This document shows positions 43,651-54,895 of a DNA stretch of 64,000 nucleotides, piece by piece. Below the pieces are notes generated by a model. That model made no database searches. It was given only the letters and a program-made list of their open reading frames with translations, and was not told the DNA's origin. The stretch is from Torymus aiolomorphi (lineage: Eukaryota > Arthropoda > Insecta > Hymenoptera > Torymidae): positions 178,512,104-178,576,103 of the forward strand of contig CM070873.1 in NCBI GenBank assembly GCA_036365515.1, in the 5' to 3' direction. Every line of letters begins with the position of its first letter. Position 1 is the stretch's first letter. The position numbers and the translations under genes were made by a program.

Positions 43651-44064
43651 TATATACTTTCGACGTGACGATTCACATACGGGTAGAAAATTCCGATATG
43701 AAAGCCACCTATCGAAACAAAAATGGATTATGCGATGCCGCGCGACGTCCCGCGCGCAGGAGAGCCGTTGCGCTACTATTTCGCGTTTTATTACTGGAAG
43801 AAAATATCCTCAGCAAATTATGAAAAAAATCATTTTCTATATAAAAAATGCTCAGGTTTCGATCTAAATGGTGAAAAAAAAATATTAAAAATACACTTTT
43901 TGAGATATAAGACGTTTTGTACTTTTTGAAGGTGAAAATGGAAAATTTCGGAAAAACTGCCTACACCATTGGAAAGCTCAGGAAAAAATACGTCGGAAAC
44001 GGTTATGAAACAATTTTTTTAGTTACAATTTAGTATCATAAACATGAGTTAGAAATAGCTTGAT
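43651..44064. other. Unassigned sequence
   Basis: Contains a short GC-rich stretch (CGCGACGTCCCGCGCGCAGG near 43,740) and AT-rich sequence. Small open frames have no recognisable motif. Confidence 0.3.
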
Positions 44065-44720
44065 TTGGCGCTCGCGCGCGGCGCTGGAGCAGTTGACGTG
44101 AAATGCCTCATATATAGAAATATGCTCCCTAGTCTTCAGCACTTGGTGCCGCGAAAGAAAATGACCGATATAGACAAGCTCGTAGAGGTTGCACGAAAAG
44201 CGGAAGCGCTACGAGAGGTGGAGAGGAACGACAGACCTCCCCCGAATCCGGATGACAGTCGGTTACCAGACGTAGCCTACAAGGGGCCAAAGTCTGCGAA
44301 AACGCAACCGCAGCGAGGCCAGAGTAGTCTGGCGGCTAAACCGAGCCTAGCCGCGATGGCAGTGCAGTTGGCTTAAGGGTTCGATCAGCTGATTAGCCAA
44401 ATACTAGACGAAAAGCTCGCCAAACTTAATTTGAGCAGGAACCTACCCTTGGGTCCTCCACCGACAAGCAGTAGCCCTCCCAAGAGGACAGAAACGTACC
44501 GCAAGGGTGGACGCAGTTCCCCTAACAACATCATAGGGAATACGTCCCGGGAAGAAACGGCGAGAAGAATTACGCGCCACCGACTCCGACCAGCGACAAT
44601 AACGCCAACAACCACCCGGGGCCAGAAGAGCATGTGCGGTGCTGGGGTTGTAGCTTACGTGGCTATATCAAGCCACACTGCCCGGAGTGCTCGGGAAAAG
44701 ACCGAGGGGGCGCGCTGATG
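44065..44720 (+). pseudogene. G4 gag, C-terminal part
   Basis: Starts abruptly in the capsid end (NMLPSLQHLVPRKKMTDIDK), has a TAA at 44,374, and shifts frame towards the nucleocapsid. The knuckle reads CWGCSLRGYIKPHC: the His of the usual CCHC is Tyr. It is followed by PEC. Apparent frames at 44,431-44,718 are shifted readings. Confidence 0.75.
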
Positions 44721-45181
44721 AGGTTCCTCTCGTCCCCTCAAAACCTGACGCGACCTCACTGACGCCACTGCAAGTCGCCCCGGCCGCATCCGTCGCTACG
44801 ACCTCTACCAACTCGGAGGAAAATTTGAGTACCCCGAGTCAATCAGAATACTCACGATGGTATTTACCCGTGGGTCTGGGCGGATTTCGCATACGCGCGC
44901 TACACGACTCAGGCGCATCTCGCACCGCAGTAGGCCCGATTGGCTTGCAGATTGCGATCGCATGTGGCAGGAAGATTACGCCGCACCGCGGAACTCGCGC
45001 ACGCCTCGCCAACGGCAAGACCACGGCTGCGCTGGGCCACGTAGATCTGCCGTTTGACGTGGCAGGCGTGCGACATTACCTCGACGTGGTCATCCTTGAG
45101 GAATTGCACGCAGACTGCCTGCTTGAAAACAGTTGTTTTTGCCCGACTTCGCGACGTTCGCGGAGCCACTCACGCAGTTAA
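44721..45181 (+). pseudogene. G4 protease
   Basis: Contains ALHDSGASRTAVGPIGLQIA, the aspartic protease D-S-G-A site, and a conserved downstream half that parallels the G2 protease (IGLQ-A-ACG, RLANGKT). The frame ends in unrelated codons at 45,181. Confidence 0.8.
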
Positions 45182-45239
45182 CAAAGCACAACGTTGTGTA
45201 TGTGTGGAGTGATGCGGAGAAATCCGCATTAGATTAAAG

Positions 45240-45769
45240 CTCCCATTGCGTCTGCCCCGGTATTACACCGGCCGTCGTTTGAACACCAGTTCGTGATACA
45301 AACGGACGCGAGTGATACTGGCTTTGGAGCGGTACTCACGCAGACAATCGTCGGTGAAGAGCGAGTTTTATGCTTCGCAAGCCGCACGATGACCGCGGCG
45401 GAACGAAATTATTCCGTTACGGAACGGGAGTGTCTCGAAGTTTTGTGGGTGATACACAAGTTTCGTGCTTACGTCGAAGGCTATCACTTTAAAGTGATAA
45501 CCGACCACAGTCGTCTAAAATGGTTATGCAATTTGCATAATCCCACTGGACGCTTAGCGCGGTGGGCGCTTGAAATGCAAGCATATGACTATGTCGTCGA
45601 GCATCGCAAGGGTTCATTGAATCACGTGCCTGGCGCGCTCTCTCGCATGTTTGAGGACGAGAAAGCGCCAGAACTCACGGCAATAGATATCTCCGAAGAG
45701 ACAGACGACGCCTGGTACAAACGTATTGTCGCCGCCGTCGGACAAAATCCCGGTGACTATCCATGGTAG
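45240..45769 (+). pseudogene. G4 RNase H domain
   Basis: QTDASDTGFGAVL, ERECLEVLWVIHKFR and TDHSRLKWLCNLHNP mark RNase H, followed by the HRKGSLNHVPGALSRM linker. It joins directly, without a polymerase domain, to the protease-side sequence. Ends at TAG at 45,767. Confidence 0.85.
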
Positions 45770-47258
45770 AAGATAGTTCATGGGTATCTCTACAGTTACC
45801 GTCCAAATTCTGCGGTCGAAGATTTGTTCAAGGTTGAGGATACTTGGAAACTAGTGTTGCCAGTAGAGAAGCACGAGAAAGCGATGTAAGAGAGCCACGC
45901 AGAACTTACTGCGGGTCACTTAGGCCGAGCGAAAACGCATGTACGTGTCACGCTCTATTATTACTGGCCTCCGCTGCGCAAAGATGTCGCTGACTTTGTG
46001 CGGAACTGCTCGATTTGGCAGTAGTGCAAAGTGCAGCAAAACGGCGCCGGCAGGACTCATCGGCAGCCATCGTGCATTGCGCCCGTGGCAGATCGTCGCA
46101 GGGGACATTATGGGACCTTTCCTCAGGTCTGCTCGTGATTTCGAGTCCTGCTGATCTTTCTGGACTTATTTACTGAGTGGATCGAATGCGTGCCGATTCG
46201 CAAGACGAACGCACATACCATCGAAAAGAAACTAGAACAGCGAATCTTCCTGCGCTTTGGAGTACCCGACGCTTCTCACTCCGACAATGGAACGGAGTTC
46301 AAGAACAAGGCTTTGGACTTCTTCCTAAATAAGTGTGGAGTTGTGCATACGACGATTCCGCCGTATCACGCGCAGGCAAATCGGTGGAGCAAATGAATCG
46401 CACGGTGAAAACCATGATCACTGTCTTCCTCGAAGATAACCACAAGGATTGGAATTTGCATATCCCCGAACTAATGTTCGCATACAACACTGCGATTCAG
46501 GAGTCGACTGGGTCAAGCCCAGCTTTCCTGAACATGTGCCGGCAACTGACACCACCCGTTTTCTTGAAACGCCGCGAAGAGCGCGCAGCAGAAGAGCTCG
46601 CAGAAAGAGCCGTGCGCGGTTGCAGAAGTTGCGGGACGTGCAATAATCCGCTGCGAAGAACGCTTCAGCAACGCAACAGCGACAGTCGCAATATTATAAT
46701 GCATCACTCCGTGATGTTCACTTTGAATTAAAGGACAAGGTGTGGAAGCGAAATCGCATCCTGTCCTCCGCAGCCCAAGGCATAGCGGCGAAATTAGCAC
46801 GCGGGCCCGTACATAATAGCAGCCAACCTAGGCTTGAATGTGTACAAACTGCAAGACCTTGATGGAAAGACTGCGACAAGATCCACGTGGAAGACCTTAA
46901 ACCCTATCACGAAAAGGTTTATCTTTCCGTGGAGGCAGGGAGTTCAACTAAAGTTAACTCGGCACGCTATGACCAGGCTGGGGATGATTCCCACAACGGC
47001 GGATCTCCCAATAGCCTGGTGAGCGAGCAGCAGCCCGCACCCTGCACGCGAGGAAGACCACGCAAAGCACGGTTGGTGGTAACGCGAACCATACGTATCA
47101 TAGGGCCCCAGGCGAGCAAGCGCTCGCGAGTAATGGCAGACGCTGGCGAGCGAAAGCCGCTACCACTCGCGACAAACGCAAATGCAACACCAGCCCGAAG
47201 CCACGGATGGCCTAAAGGTTCTCGAAACGCAGCCCCAACGCGCCTGGCATGTTACTAA
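45770..47258 (+). pseudogene. G4 integrase and basic tail with an AT-hook
   Basis: Broken integrase. A zinc-domain remnant lies near 45,900-46,060 (HVRVTLYYYWPPLRKDV in shifted frames). The first Asp is in VAGDIMGPF, then SHSDNGTEFKNK and, after a frameshift near 46,385, the Glu region ending VEQMNRTVKTM. A further shift leads to the tail frame 46,887-47,258, which has CTRGRPRKARLVV, a textbook AT-hook core (RGRPRK) at 47,046-47,066. Confidence 0.8.
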
Positions 47259-47576
47259 CCCCTCAACTCTTTTCCCCGGTAGGGCGAATCATCCAGGGAT
47301 GAGCCGATAAGTGTTCGCGCTATGCGCGAAGCACAGCGACTCCGTCAAAACCGCGCCCCTGCAAGCCGCCAAATCGGACCTCGCAGGGCCTGAAGGTACC
47401 TTAGGACCGAATAAAAATTAGAAAAGGGAACCCGTGTTGGTTACCTTCTTCCATTTCGTACTCCTCAAGCCTATTGCATGACCCGTCAAACCTCTAGTCT
47501 CTTATTGCATGTTGCATGACGGAGAGGTTATCTCGAGCTGGTACGTCGCCCGTAACCAGCGTCTGGGGGAGGGGCG

Positions 47577-47684
47577 TATGACGGAAGATAATTCTTCGGC
47601 ATTGTCCCCTCTCTCCCCACATTACATCTGTATTAACCTCCTAAGATTCCGTTACAGGTGCAGACGACGCGGAAGAACGCCTAG

Positions 47685-47762
<78 letters not shown>

Positions 47763-48283
47763 CGCGCGCGACCCGATAGACTCGAGAGACAGTCTAAATT
47801 AGGCTCGCTTGGAATAGCGCCCGCGCTCCTTTGAGCTTAGAGAATATCAGGAGAGTACCTGGTGACGTGTGAGTGTGTGCCCCAAGAGAGTGTGTGCGCA
47901 TGTTGGTGTGCGCCCGGTCCGGCGCGTCGCCTCCACCTAGGAAAACGAGAGCGTGCGACGCATCAGGCACGGGGCCTGCTGCGAATCCGAGGCCCGCCAC
48001 AGCGATACGCGTTACGCAACAGCTGTAAGTACCGGCTCGACTCACCTCTCTCTATCTGACCCGCGGCAACTCGGGCCTCCTTCTGCGCCGGTGGACTGCG
48101 CATCGGAAGGTGTCCCCTTCTTTCCCGTTTGATACAATAAACGTAAGGCTCAATTCTTTACTCGCTGAGAGTTATTATTTACCTTACCCCGTTCTTCCAT
48201 AGTTATTCATTCATTAAGATTCGCATGCGGTATGCATGGCACGAGGTGTGCTAGCCTCGCCGCCGCATGCACTATTTGTAACA
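47577..48283 (+). repeat. G4 3' LTR
   Basis: Preceded by the purine tract CTGGGGGAGGGGCG. Begins TATGACGG (probably a mutated TGTGAC) and ends TTTGTAACA. AATAAA near 48,136 precedes a U5-like end. Length 707 bp, including a GA microsatellite. Confidence 0.65.
47688..47759. repeat. (GA)n microsatellite in the G4 LTR
   Basis: Uninterrupted GA dinucleotide run of about 70 bp inside the LTR. Confidence 0.95.
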
Positions 48284-50029
48284 GGATAATTGCCACATGA
48301 TTTCCAAACAAATAGTTTCTGAGATTTTGTAATTTTTCTTTTTCAGATATTGAAATCAACGGTATTCCCTATCTGTACCGCTCTGCTCCAATGTGGGAAT
48401 TTCGAGTCCGCTGCCGTGTAGATTCTTGGTGAAGGCGGTTGCAGGTTCGTCGGCTGCCAGATCACATCGGCCATCGCGCTACCGCCCCCTGGTTGATGGC
48501 AACTCTGCTCTCTCCCTCCAAATTGCATACTATCCTTCTTATTTAGCTGAGGGTTTGCAAAAGTTTGGCAGAAGTTTCGCAGAACTCCGAAGTGCCGGTT
48601 ACTCCACTATTGTTCCACTCGTTGATCCGGTTGTCGCTGCTGCCTCGTTGAGCGGTGCTGTTACTGGCTGGTCCCCTGCCGGTTGCGGTTGCCGATGCCG
48701 CGATCTGTCGTTGCTCTACTCGCATCTACGGCGAGGGCCGCTCCTACCCCCGGTTTCACTCTCTCTCTCACTCTCGTCAGGTGGACGGTGAGGGCGGCGG
48801 CGGGCTGTCGGCTACAATGGCCGTTGGCGTCTAACGCTTTCTCCTGGCGATCGGCTGAGGATCGCTGGGAAACGTCGCCCCAACACCGGGCCACCCGCGT
48901 TCCTTCGCTCCTGCCCCTTTGCTCTTCGCTGTATTGCCCCATCCTAAGTTTGAATAAAGTTCCTCTTAAGTTTGAATAAAGTTCCTTCAAATAAGTTTAG
49001 ATAAAGTTCCTTCAAAGCTTGCCTTAAGTTTGTTTACAAAGCCAAATATACCTTTATTTGAATTTTGGGATACTTTTATATAAAGTTTTTCATTTTTCAG
49101 AAGATTTCTCGTACATTGGATGACCCTAATCTAAACTTCAGCTGAAGATTAGAAAACGTTTCTATGAACTTTGGCCATACAATTTGACAGAAATTTGAAT
49201 GTTTGGGAAAGTCTCATTGCCAAACTGCGGGGCAAGTTGTGCCAAACGAGAACTTCATATAAACTTCACTCAAACGTATCTTTTTTTACTCGGGACACCT
49301 ACAGATTTTTCCCTATAATTGGAAAGCCTGCAATTTTGTTGAAAATTAAAATATTGGATAAATTCTTCCTTCAAGTACAGGCGAATACAGGCGAAAGTAG
49401 TTATCTAACTAATCTCACCAGATTTTTTATTTCAGATGATTTAGTCATGCGTAGCTTTAGTCACCGCAACACTACTTTTTTTTGTTGGAGCTTTGGTAGA
49501 TGGGCTGTAACTCGACTGTTTATCGCTATTTTTCTATATAAAAATTAATTTAATATCTTTAAATGTGTATTTATTGAATGTTGAAACAGTGGTATCAAAA
49601 TATATGAAACTGTCTTTAAAAAATCGCGAAAGAAATGTTTTTTATGGCCTCACAAGTGTATCTAACCCCTTCAATAATAGAAAATAAAATTAGAAAAAAG
49701 CGTTCATTTGTTTTTTTCCAGAATTAAAAAATATTAATACAAAACTATTTGTGAAGTCGAACACCGAATTTGGGCGGTTTAACAGCGCATCTTCATTGCT
49801 CAACTCAAAATTTACATAACTTTGAAAGGAATTAATATTTTGGGATTTTGAAGAAAGCAAATAAAATGACTTGATTTCTTCAGTTTTATTATATTTTTAA
49901 ATGTTATTTAAGCCTATTGCTGATATCAATAATAATAGAATGAGGATTAAGAGGATCGCGGTCAAATACACTTAAAACTAGCCATTATTTTAAGTCTTTA
50001 TTAGATAATCAATAAATATAATAAGTCGC
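48284..50029. other. Unassigned; GC-rich block then AT-rich sequence
   Basis: 48,370-48,940 is GC-rich and could be a solo LTR or a decayed exon, but no ends or motifs are clear. At about 48,942-49,010 three tandem copies of a TAAGTTTGAATAAAGTTCCT-type unit occur, two containing AATAAA. The rest is AT-rich without a recognised gene. Confidence 0.4.
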
Positions 50030-50540
50030 TTATCATTGACGTTCGCAATAAAGTGAGAAATGAGCCTCACCCATCCAAAGTTATGGTCATCATTTCTACA
50101 TCGATGACTGCCTACCCGGCGGAATTCAACTTTTTGTCTCTGAGGCACCGAACAGACAGCGACAGCCAGAACACGAGTCTGAGTATATAGCATCAGTTTA
50201 ATCATCATATTCCAGACCCATAGTAATGTAGTTGTGAAATAAAAATAAATTAGTAATTGTTGATCGATTTTTCATAAAACCATGCTGCTCAAAAATAATG
50301 TGTGGAAACAGAAAATAGCTATGTGCTCAGCCATTAAAGCATCAAATAATTTCGCAAAACGATTTAATGTAAACATTGGTCTATAATTTGAAATATCTTG
50401 ACGAGAACCTTCTTTAAAAATTAATGTAATATATACTTTTCAATACATATAGATGTATTAAAAAACTCTCTTAATGGAAACGCAAGAGAACTATAGCAGT
50501 TTCTTAACAGTGTAGATGGTACACCATCAGGGCAACATGA
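50030..50540 (-). pseudogene. LINE (Jockey/CR1-like) reverse transcriptase remnant
   Basis: Minus-strand pieces in changing frames follow the fixed order of a non-LTR reverse transcriptase. CCPDGVPSTLLRNCYSSLAF comes first, then NYRPMFTLNRFAKLFDALM, then FEQHGFMKNRSTITNLF, then a degraded DAIYTD. These correspond to the conserved blocks before the palm, including the xQHGF-x4-ST block. Stops and frameshifts are frequent. The endonuclease and 3' end are not seen. Confidence 0.75.
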
Positions 50541-50667
50541 GAAATTATTTTTTTTAATTTATTTATAGCTTATACTTACGGCTAAAAAGCTGCAAATTTC
50601 TGCATCACTATCGTGTCTGTCCTGGGTTTCAGTGAGGTAACCTACTAGCTTTGTATGAAGTTGAAAG

Positions 50668-50862
50668 AACGCGGCTCGGCACGCAAGACGGTTTCAACTC
50701 GGTTCTGCGCGTAAGAAGGTTACAACTCGGCTTTGCGCGTAAAAAGTTTAAATCTCAGCTCTGCGCGTAAGAATTCTTACGTTCCGAGCCGAGTTATAAC
50801 CATCATACGCGCCGAGCCGAGTTGTAAGCTTCTTACGTGCCGAGTCGAGTTGTAATCTTCTA
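50668..50862. repeat. Foldback array of a CTCGGC...GCGCGTAAGAA unit
   Basis: Four direct copies of a TACAACTCGGCTCTGCGCGT-type unit of about 28-30 bp run into the inverted centre CGTAAGAATTCTTACG near 50,768. Three or four copies in the opposite orientation follow (CGTGCCGAGTCGAGTTGTAA). The block is GC-richer than its flanks. Confidence 0.8.
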
Positions 50863-51799
50863 TACAACCCAGGCGATGAGTTGCAATGACGCCTCGTTAA
50901 TGTAAATACGTGAAGATGCCAGCATAGCAACGAACATAACTGAATCGAATAACAAATATAAAATCGCTATTTTAACGACAAATTTAAGTTGTAACAGCGA
51001 TCTATTTTACTATACGAAGCAATTTAAAGATAGAAATTTAATCGTATTAATGCAGCGATTATCAAATCGCTACATTTACTATGAGAGCTTCCGACAAAAC
51101 AAAACTTAATAACTGCAGTAAAGCTTTTGATTGAATATAAAAACTTTTTCACTAAACTAATTTAGTAAACTATACTTTACTGTCTCGATAACATTATTTT
51201 TTACCGTGTAGATTCATTGTTATAACATTTTACGTTTCCAAATGTACATATTGCATACCTATATGCATGGAATTTTTCTGACAGTGTTCTATATATAAAA
51301 TGCATCTCGAAATAATATCCAAATATTGAATTGAACATTTCAATTGAGATATTATTGTCATCTCGGTCTCGACTCGAATGAATATCGCTTGAACATTGAT
51401 GATGAAGTGACCTTGACTGATTGAATTTGACTGAATTTGACTAAAAAAAAATTGACGAATAAAAATAAATAGTCGTCATGGAGATGAGTTGATTTGTTAC
51501 TGTTATTTTAACCTGGTTATAGTTCTAACCTAATTTCTACATCGGCAAGATTACATAGAACTTTATAAAACCATAACTAAATCGTATAACAGTCTAAAAA
51601 CAACGCGCACATCGCAATACCCACGATATAGATAGTAATAAAATTGTAAAATTTACTACATAAATGTAATAGATGGGTACGCAAAGAGCTCGCTTAGAAT
51701 TTCTAGTAGGTTATATAAAATTCAATGTTTCATTATAAATAAATATCGATATTTAAGCTTTTGTGGAAATAGCAGATTTTACTTTATAATTAAACCTAC
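50863..51799. other. AT-rich, nothing recognised
   Basis: No gene, terminal repeat or RNA signal recognised in this stretch. Confidence 0.3.
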
Positions 51800-51897
51800 C
51801 TGAGAACACCTTCCAAGGGGCCTGCATGGAGCACTATTGCCGATCTCTCTTGTTGAAGCATTTTTGCAGCATTTTCGAAGTTGCTCATTTCCATCAT
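51800..51897 (-). other. Possible internal exon
   Basis: On the minus strand a 98-nt block is bounded by ACTTCTCTATTTCAG and CTCAG followed by GTAGGT, both good splice-site matches. Two frames are open across it. One reads MMEMSNFENAAKMLQQERSA and ends HAGPLEGVLR. The other is Cys-rich, with RKCCKN and APCRPLGRC. Composition is less AT-rich than the flanks. I do not recognise the protein, and no neighbouring exon was found. Confidence 0.35.
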
Positions 51898-53437
51898 CTG
51901 AAATAGAGAAGTCGTAATTTATATTTGTACCATTATAGCTCTATTTAATATACAAATGATCATCAAATTTGTTTTCGTATTATTGCAGGGTGCTGTAGTA
52001 ACAGTTACGAAGCAGATATAAAAAATCGCTGCTAACTGCATTAGCAGAACGCTTTCTCAAAGAGTATCTTAAAGATGTAGAAAATGTACATAAGAAGTGA
52101 TTTTGAAAAATCTATTAATTTCTATTATTTTTTTTTTAAAGCAAATTCTGATGATTCATAATTTTTATAAACTCCTTGGGCTATTCTACTTTAATTACTT
52201 TCACAATATGCTCACAAATATTGATGTTCCATACAAAATCTGATATTTTAATTTCAACTTTTTCCACTAGACCTATTACTTTAAAATTTACTGTTTGCTT
52301 TATTACTATAATTTGATATATTTAATCGATAAATTTCAACATTTCAAACCGATGTTTTATAATTATATACTGCTTTACAGTGATAGATGCCATCAAAGCT
52401 CGGCTTAGCTTTACCTGTTGACTTTCAGCGACGTCTGGTGATTTTTTTCGTGTATAACCTAACCATATCCAATCTTAGCCATTTTCATCAGGAAATCCTG
52501 CTGCTACAGGCACATTTTCTTTGATGCAGGAAGATTTTTATCTGAGTGTAGATGAGCATATTCATCTGTACGAAGAATGTAATAATTTTAGTAAAGTGTC
52601 TACTTCTTGAAATTCAAACTTTTAAATTAAAAAGGAAAATTCAAGAACTCTAAGGAGACATACTCAAATACAATAAGGTGTACTTCATAAGTATCTGTCT
52701 ACATTTTATGGCCGAATCCATCTCAAATCAAACAGCCAGAGTATGCCTACCTCACCACTCATTTTGGACTCAAAGTATTGCTGTTCTTCTCTAAAAATAA
52801 TTTGATACTTTTTTTTTTTTCATTTTTCGATTGAACTAAAATTGCATTCGGTAGGTAATGTTAAAATTTTTTTCAAAATTTTAACTTTCAAATTTTATTT
52901 TTCAAGGTTATCTTCAAACAGCTGCCATTTTACGAGCTTATTAAGTTTTGGAGTGAACTATAAGCGATCTTACTTAGATTAGCGTCTTCCTTCATTTCCT
53001 TCATGATATTTGCATAAAAATGAAAAATGCATAACTTATGCAGTTTTTACTAAAAAATGCACAAAAACCGCATTATTTTTTTAATGAAAATTTTTGTGAA
53101 GATAGGTGGTGTATGTACCTTCCATAACGCTATATATGTTCCGGGAAATTCACTTTACAGAGAGAAAAAAATTGAATAGAGTACCAAAAAATTTTCATGC
53201 CTTTGGATCATACTCGTGATATTCAATATGAACGGATTTGTGTTTGTACATAATTTAAGCAATATACTTTGTTATATTAAATTATTTTTTTATATTTCGT
53301 CCTTTAGTAATTTTATTTTTATTAAATTTTTGTTTTTTTCTTTGCTTTATCTTCGCTTAGTAGATGATCAGCAGTTTTCAATATGCCTTACCATTCAAAG
53401 TTTCCTTAAGGCACAAATGAGTTTTTTTAATTCCGGC
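51898..53437. other. AT-rich, nothing recognised
   Basis: No convincing coding exon, terminal repeat or RNA gene. Small frames, including the hydrophobic one near 53,220-53,500, lack supporting motifs. Confidence 0.3.
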
Positions 53438-53870
53438 TGTTGCGACGCGAGTTCAAAACTCGAGCCAAGACGTCCGCTCCCCTGCGGACTCGATTCGGAG
53501 AATTAACTCCGCAGAGGTCCGCCAGGATGTCGCGGGGGCGCAAGGCAGCCCCGGGTAATAAAACTCCCTCGCACTCTTTCCGCTCTGCACGCGGTGCCTG
53601 TCTGGAGCACCTACCAAACTACACGCAAGTTCTTACTATTGTTAACACGTATTCTTTCTTCTTTTCACACACTCAACAAAATTTATAACTCACACATTGA
53701 CTCAGCTTTTTACTTAAATACTAGTTTTGGATTTTTAATAAATCAACAAGAATTTCACCGATTTAAATTGAAGAGTTTTTTGTTCGGCCGCACGCCGCGA
53801 GTAAGCCGCGCTCAACATAATCATTGAACAATCTCTTTAAATTTAACAGAGCAGCGCTCGCGCGCGCACA
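53438..53870 (+). mobile_element. Probable LTR of a BEL/Pao-like element
   Basis: Begins TGTTGCGACGCG and ends GCGCGCACA (433 bp). Has AATAAA near 53,559 and is followed after three bases by TGGTCCTTCGAGCCGGAA, a primer-site-like sequence I associate from memory with BEL/Pao elements. GC-rich leader continues to about 54,060, after which element sequence is lost. No second LTR is found nearby. Confidence 0.45.
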
Positions 53871-54060
53871 TTTTGGTCCTTCGAGCCGGAATTTCCCGGA
53901 TCTTTGCCGCATTTTTCCCGGATATTTTAAGTGAGCTAGCGAGTAATTAGGGGCAAGTTCTTCGCCCGGTTGAGTGTGGGAGAAGAGTGCGTTCTACAAC
54001 CTTCGCTTTCGCCCCTTTTTAGGCACGACCGCTACTCGGGAGAGCCTTACAATTTCACCA

Positions 54061-54490
54061 GAGCGAAAATTTTCTGAATTCAAAAACTAACAATTTAATA
54101 CAAGAGAAGTCTTCTCCACCCAAAATGAGTGCGTTTTAAGCGTTTTCTGTGATGTATGTATGTCTGTACGCCAGTATGTGTGCATGTTGCTCGATTATCT
54201 CAAGGAATTTTCGACCGATTCCTTCGGAATTCCGGGAAAATACTCCTCTAATTATACTTAAGTGTTGGTTCTCTATTGAGAAAGATCGATGAAAAATTTT
54301 TAAATGCGAGCACAAAGAAATATCTCAAAAAATCGAATTTTAAGCCTAGTAAGCCTAGTGCCTAGAAAAATTAATTTTAAGCGAATATCTAGAGGCCTAT
54401 CTGCTAAAACTAATTAAAGTACACCTTTTCTCTGTTGGACACTTTTCTAAGAGCAATATTTGCCAAAATAACTGCGAAAAACGGCAAAAA
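54061..54490. other. Unassigned
   Basis: Contains TATGTATGTCTGTACGCCAG-type sequence and AT-rich DNA. No gene recognised. Confidence 0.3.
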
Positions 54491-54494
54491 AGGT

Positions 54495-54895
54495 CAAAAA
54501 TGGACGATTTTTAACTTGACAAGATTTGATTTTACACAAAAATTTAAATACAAAAGTTATAGATAATATTTAAACAAAACTTTTTTCAATTTAATATTTT
54601 CATCTAAAATCAACTCCTGACGAGTTAGACTTATAAAAACGATTTTAACACCAAAATATACATAAAATGGACGATTTTTGGCTATGATTTGACAGGATTT
54701 GATTTTACACAAACATGTTAGATGTAAAAGTTGTAGATTATAACAAAACAAAACTTTTTTCCATTTAACGTTTTCACGTAAAATCAATACCTGTCGAGTT
54801 AGGCCTATAAAAACGATTTTAAATGACTAAATATACATAAAATAGATGATTTTCGGCTATAACTTGACAGGATTTGATTCTACACAAAACCTACA
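54495..54895. repeat. Tandem repeat of about 170 bp, 2.3 copies
   Basis: Units contain GGACGATTTTTGGC, TTGACAGGATTTGATTTTAC, AACAAAACTTTTTTC and CGAGTTAGGCCTATAAAAAC. Starts near 54,502, 54,669 and 54,844. Confidence 0.75.

Larger units (their letters stand above)
44065..48283 (+). mobile_element. G4: decayed Gypsy element, 5' end missing and polymerase domain deleted
   Basis: Gag end, protease, RNase H, integrase and tail, then a 3' LTR, in the order of a Gypsy element related to but distinct from G2. The 5' LTR and gag start are not found. Between protease and RNase H about 60 bp replaces the whole reverse transcriptase polymerase domain. Many stops and frameshifts. Confidence 0.85.

Noticed and set aside
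48393..48990. Open frames in the GC-rich block after G4
   Set aside because: Frames overlap on both strands and lack motifs; the block may be an LTR or a decayed exon, but neither could be supported.
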